The notes under the pieces are model-generated. The model had not been told where the DNA came from. It was given only the letters and a program-made list of their open reading frames with translations, and ran no database searches. This document shows, piece after piece, positions 61,438-64,000 of a DNA stretch of 64,000 nucleotides (positions within the stretch are counted from its first letter, which is position 1; each line of letters starts with the position of its first letter). Made by a program: the position numbers and the translations under genes. Origin of the DNA: Streptomonospora litoralis (GTDB lineage Bacteria > Actinomycetota > Actinomycetes > Streptosporangiales > Streptosporangiaceae); assembly GCF_004323735.1 (NCBI RefSeq), contig NZ_CP036455.1:2723101-2787100 (forward strand), read 5' to 3'.

Positions 61438-62825
61438 GCGCTCACCTCGCTGTTCTCCTCGGCGGACGCATCCGCCGGGGTCTCACGCAGCTCCAGGCGC
61501 ACGGTCTCGGGCACGTGGCGGTCCACGGTGCGCACGCCCAGGTCGACGGTCCGCAGCGGTTCGTCCTCGGCTGCGCCCGCGTGGCGGGGGAGTGCCACGC
61601 TGACGCTGTCGCCGGGCTCGGGCAGCCGCCGCAGCTCGGTGATCACCAGACCGCCGATGGTCTCGAAGTCGCCCTCGGGCAGGTCGTGGCCGATGAGCCG
61701 CTCCACCTCGTCGACGTGCAGCGCGCCGGGGACCAGCCAGCTGCCGTCCTCGGTCACCCGCACTTCGCCGTCGTCCTCCGGATCGTGCTCGTCGGCGATC
61801 TCGCCGACCAGCTCCTCGGCGATGTCCTCGGTGGTGATGACCCCCGCCAGGCCGCCGTACTCGTCGACGACGCAGGCGAACTCGTCGTCGGACTCGCGCA
61901 GCCGCTCCAGGACCGCGGGAAGCGGCAGCGAGCCCGGAACCAGCACGGCCGTGCGCGCGACGTCGGAGACCGGGACCGCATCGAGTGCGCGGTCGCCCAG
62001 GGCCAGCACATCGCGCAGGCAGATGACGCCCACGATGTCGTCGACGCCGTCGCCCAGCACCGGGAAGCGGGAGTGGCCCGAGGCCATCAGCTCGACCACC
62101 CGGCTCACCGGTTCACCGACCTCCACGGTCGAGACCTGCGGCCGCGGGATCATGGCGTGCTCGGCGGTGCGGTCGTGGAAGTCCAGCGTGCGGTCCAGCA
62201 GGGTGGACAGCTCCGCCGGCAGGTCGCCGCTCTCGCGCGACTCCTCCACGATGTACTCCAGGTCGCGCGGTGTGGCGGCGTGCTGCACGTCCTCGACCGG
62301 CTGGATGCGCACCGCGCGCAGCAGGACGATCGCGGCCTGGTCGAACAGCCAGATCAGCCACCCGAACAGGCGCAGGTAGATACCCGTGGACAGGGCCAGC
62401 CAGCGGGCCACGGGCTCGGGGCGGGCGATGGCCAGGTTCTTGGGGAACAGCTCGCCGAAGACCATCTGCACCACGGTGGAGAACAGCAGGGTGAAGACGG
62501 TTCCGATCGCGACGCCGGTCGCCAGCGGCACTCCGCTCCAGCTCAGCAGCTCGCCGATCCCTCCGCCGACCATCGGCTCGGCGACGTAGCCCACCAGCAG
62601 GCCGGTGACGGTGATGCCGAGCTGGGCGCCGGAGAGCATGAACGAGGTCCGGCCGGTGACGTTCAGCGCGCGCCTGGCACCGGAGTCGCCCCGGGCGGCG
62701 CGGGCTTTCAGGCGGGAGCGGTCGACCGCCATGAAGCCGAACTCCTGGGCGACGAAGTAGCCGTTCGCCGCGATCAGGACCAGGATGACCAGCGCTCCGA
62801 GGAGGATGCTCACAACGACGCTCAT
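61434..62825 (-). CDS. Hemolysin C/CNNM family membrane protein with CBS and CorC_HlyC domains
   Basis: The 463-residue protein has a CNNM/DUF21 membrane domain (NGYFVAQEFGFMAVDRSRLK; GAQLGITVTGLLVGYVAEP; VVQMVFGELFPKNLAIARPE), two CBS motifs (about residues 215-335; AMIPRPQVSTVEVGEPV, GVICLRDVLALG) and a C-terminal CorC_HlyC domain (TEDGSWLVPGALHVDEVERLIG). It is the full-length member of a coupled pair with the downstream gene and is probably a divalent cation transporter or efflux component. Confidence 0.92.
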   Translation of the reverse strand: MSVVVSILLGALVILVLIAANGYFVAQEFGFMAVDRSRLKARAARGDSGARRALNVTGRTSFMLSGAQLGITVTGLLVGYVAEPMVGGGIGELLSWSGVPLATGVAIGTVFTLLFSTVVQMVFGELFPKNLAIARPEPVARWLALSTGIYLRLFGWLIWLFDQAAIVLLRAVRIQPVEDVQHAATPRDLEYIVEESRESGDLPAELSTLLDRTLDFHDRTAEHAMIPRPQVSTVEVGEPVSRVVELMASGHSRFPVLGDGVDDIVGVICLRDVLALGDRALDAVPVSDVARTAVLVPGSLPLPAVLERLRESDDEFACVVDEYGGLAGVITTEDIAEELVGEIADEHDPEDDGEVRVTEDGSWLVPGALHVDEVERLIGHDLPEGDFETIGGLVITELRRLPEPGDSVSVALPRHAGAAEDEPLRTVDLGVRTVDRHVPETVRLELRETPADASAEENSEVSA

Positions 62826-63119
62826 TTCGCACGCACCGCCTCGGAGCGGAGGTCTCCGGTGCGCGCGCTACCTGGTGAAGGCGGCTCGTCGGATTCGGGG
62901 GCACAGCGTCCGTTGCGGACGCTGCCGGTACTTCGGGACGGGTCCACGTGTCCTCTCTCGTCTCGTTTCGTGGATGGATACGAATGCGGAGCTGGAAAAA
63001 TTCCCCCGGCGCCCCGCCTCGGCCCGCGGTCGGCGGCATGCTCGGCAGCCTCCCGCGACGGCGGTCGGGCCAACCTACCGTCTGGGCGCGGCCGCGTCAC
63101 CGGTGCCCCGGCGCTGCCC

Positions 63120-63698
63120 TCACCGGATGCGGGCGGCCTCGGCGGCATCGGCGTCCTCGGCGGTCGCGGGCAGGTCGCGCCATTCGCGCTGCCGGGTCTC
63201 GGCGATCGCGACGGCGGCGGCGACGGCCACGTTCAGCGAGCCGACGCGCCCGATCTGCGGGATGTAGGCCAGCGTGTCGGCCTTCGACAGCAGTGCGGGT
63301 GAGCAGCCGTGGTCCTCGGCGCCCACGGCCAGGCACACGTCGCCCTCCAGCGGCGCTTCGTGCAGCGGTACGGCGCCGCGGGCCAGCTCGATCGCCGCGA
63401 CGCGGAACCCGCCGGCATGCGCGGCGGCGACGGCCTCCGCGGCTTGGGGCACCTTCTCCCAGTGGAGCTTGTGCTCGGTGCCCAGCGCGGTCTTGCCCAC
63501 CTGCGGATGGGTGGGGTCTGCGGAGTTCCCGGCCAGCCAGACGGTCTCCACACCGAACGTGGCGCAGGTGCGCAGGATGGAGCCCAGGTTGAAGGGCTGG
63601 GTCACGGATTCGACGATGAGGGCGATCCGGCCCTCGGTGCGCCGGCGCCAGTGGCGGTTCAGGCGCTTGACGTCGGTGGGGCGCAGCTGCGTGCTCAC
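63120..63698 (-). CDS. SpoU/TrmH family RNA 2'-O-methyltransferase
   Basis: This is a 192-residue SPOUT-class methyltransferase. The three motifs are visible: QPFNLGSILRTC (motif 1), VGAEDHGCSP (motif 2) and IPQIGRVGSLNVAVAAAVAI (motif 3). The N-terminus (TDVKRLNRHWRRRTEGRIALIVESV) is short, without the extra RNA-binding domain of TrmB types. It resembles the tRNA guanosine-18 methyltransferase group, but the target is uncertain. GTG at 63698 is chosen at VSTQLRPTDVKRL; longer frames are filler. Confidence 0.88.
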   Translation of the reverse strand: MSTQLRPTDVKRLNRHWRRRTEGRIALIVESVTQPFNLGSILRTCATFGVETVWLAGNSADPTHPQVGKTALGTEHKLHWEKVPQAAEAVAAAHAGGFRVAAIELARGAVPLHEAPLEGDVCLAVGAEDHGCSPALLSKADTLAYIPQIGRVGSLNVAVAAAVAIAETRQREWRDLPATAEDADAAEAARIR

Positions 63699-63872
63699 CT
63701 GCGGTGCGTTCCTCGTATACGAATCGGTGGGGCGTCTTCGAACGGTCCGCTCACCACGATAGCGGTATCCGTGCCCGCCGTGGAGGGGGTGGTGGCGCGC
63801 CGCGCAGCGGCCGAGCACCCCGGCGGGCGGGTGCCGCGGTAGAGCGGGGCGCAATACCGCCTGCAGCGAGGC

Positions 63873-64000
63873 TCAGGCAGGGGTCTGTACGCGCAGGATG
63901 CGGTACCCGGCCCGGGACGAGGCGCGCTCGGCCGCCAGGCCGGCCTCCTGCTCCAGCCAGCGGTGCAGCGAGTCCGCGCCGAGATTGCGCTGGACGACCA
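63873..64000 (-). CDS. C-terminal fragment of an RsmC-like methyltransferase (partial)
   Basis: The last 42 codons of a minus-strand gene run off the window end. They read VVQRNLGADSLHRWLEQEAG ... SSRAGYRILRVQTPA and stop. The QRNLGADSLHRWL segment followed by a short RILRV tail is typical of the C-terminus of actinobacterial RsmC/class I SAM methyltransferases. The catalytic domain lies outside the window. Confidence 0.6.
   Translation of the reverse strand, partial: VVQRNLGADSLHRWLEQEAGLAAERASSRAGYRILRVQTPA

Noticed and set aside
1-64000. tRNA or rRNA genes, CRISPR arrays, prophage, complete insertion sequences, biosynthetic megasynthase genes.
   Set aside because: No cloverleaf with a GTTCGA-type loop, no regularly spaced repeats, no transposase, integrase or structural phage proteins, and no PKS/NRPS domains were found.

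Overview
The window is very GC-rich (codon third positions almost all G or C), with frequent GTG starts and purine-rich ribosome binding sites. This fits a high-GC actinomycete. The gene style (ohrR-ohr, mycothiol-era redox genes, SPFH/PH-domain clusters, FCD-type GntR regulators) suggests a Streptosporangiales/Nocardiopsaceae-type chromosome, but the genus cannot be fixed from sequence alone. No rRNA, tRNA, CRISPR array, complete insertion sequence or prophage was seen.

0-9.9 kb: A LacI regulator, a DUF6807 protein and a Gfo/Idh/MocA oxidoreductase share LacI-type palindromes and probably form a small carbohydrate-acid regulon. A STAS protein follows. Next come two bacterial PH-domain membrane proteins divergent from an SPFH protein and a ribbon-helix-helix protein, around a GTGATATCAC palindrome. 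About 1.2 kb then lacks any convincing gene but holds a tandem repeat, a nested hairpin and an orphan palindrome. 9.9-24.6 kb: a TetR-controlled alcohol dehydrogenase plus acyl-CoA ligase pair, a PoxB-like ThDP enzyme, a GAF-domain regulator, an aminotransferase plus D-Ala-D-Ala-ligase-like pair, a TerC protein and an unusual Nramp-related transporter.

24.7-44.9 kb is the centre of interest: an oxalate/formate catabolic island. It encodes a clear formyl-CoA transferase (frc), a non-canonical ThDP enzyme in the oxalyl-CoA decarboxylase position, an ADP-forming acyl-CoA ligase, an OFA/OxlT-like carrier, a second sucCD pair with an aldehyde dehydrogenase, FdhD, an NAD-linked formate dehydrogenase, a PanE2-like putative oxalyl-CoA reductase and an FCD-type GntR regulator. 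The formate dehydrogenase catalytic chain is split into two genes, and its NuoE-NuoF part appears frameshifted. Seven copies of a 13-bp near-palindrome (GCATACTGTATAC and relatives) sit 23-60 bp upstream of the starts of six transcription units and of the regulator itself, so the island looks like one regulon. Inferred flow: oxalate enters by the carrier, is activated to oxalyl-CoA by Frc, and is decarboxylated to formyl-CoA. Formate is then oxidised to CO2 with NADH, or oxalyl-CoA is reduced to glyoxylate for assimilation.

45-64 kb: a CocE hydrolase plus ATP-grasp operon, several small hypotheticals, a pyroglutamyl-peptidase-like protein without its nucleophile, an ALDH7-type dehydrogenase, a YbhN-like flippase fused to a kinase-like region, ohrR-ohr, an EamA exporter, a pair of CNNM/CBS membrane proteins, a SpoU methyltransferase and the end of an RsmC-like methyltransferase. 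Many genes end in long perfect GC-rich hairpins that probably act as terminators.
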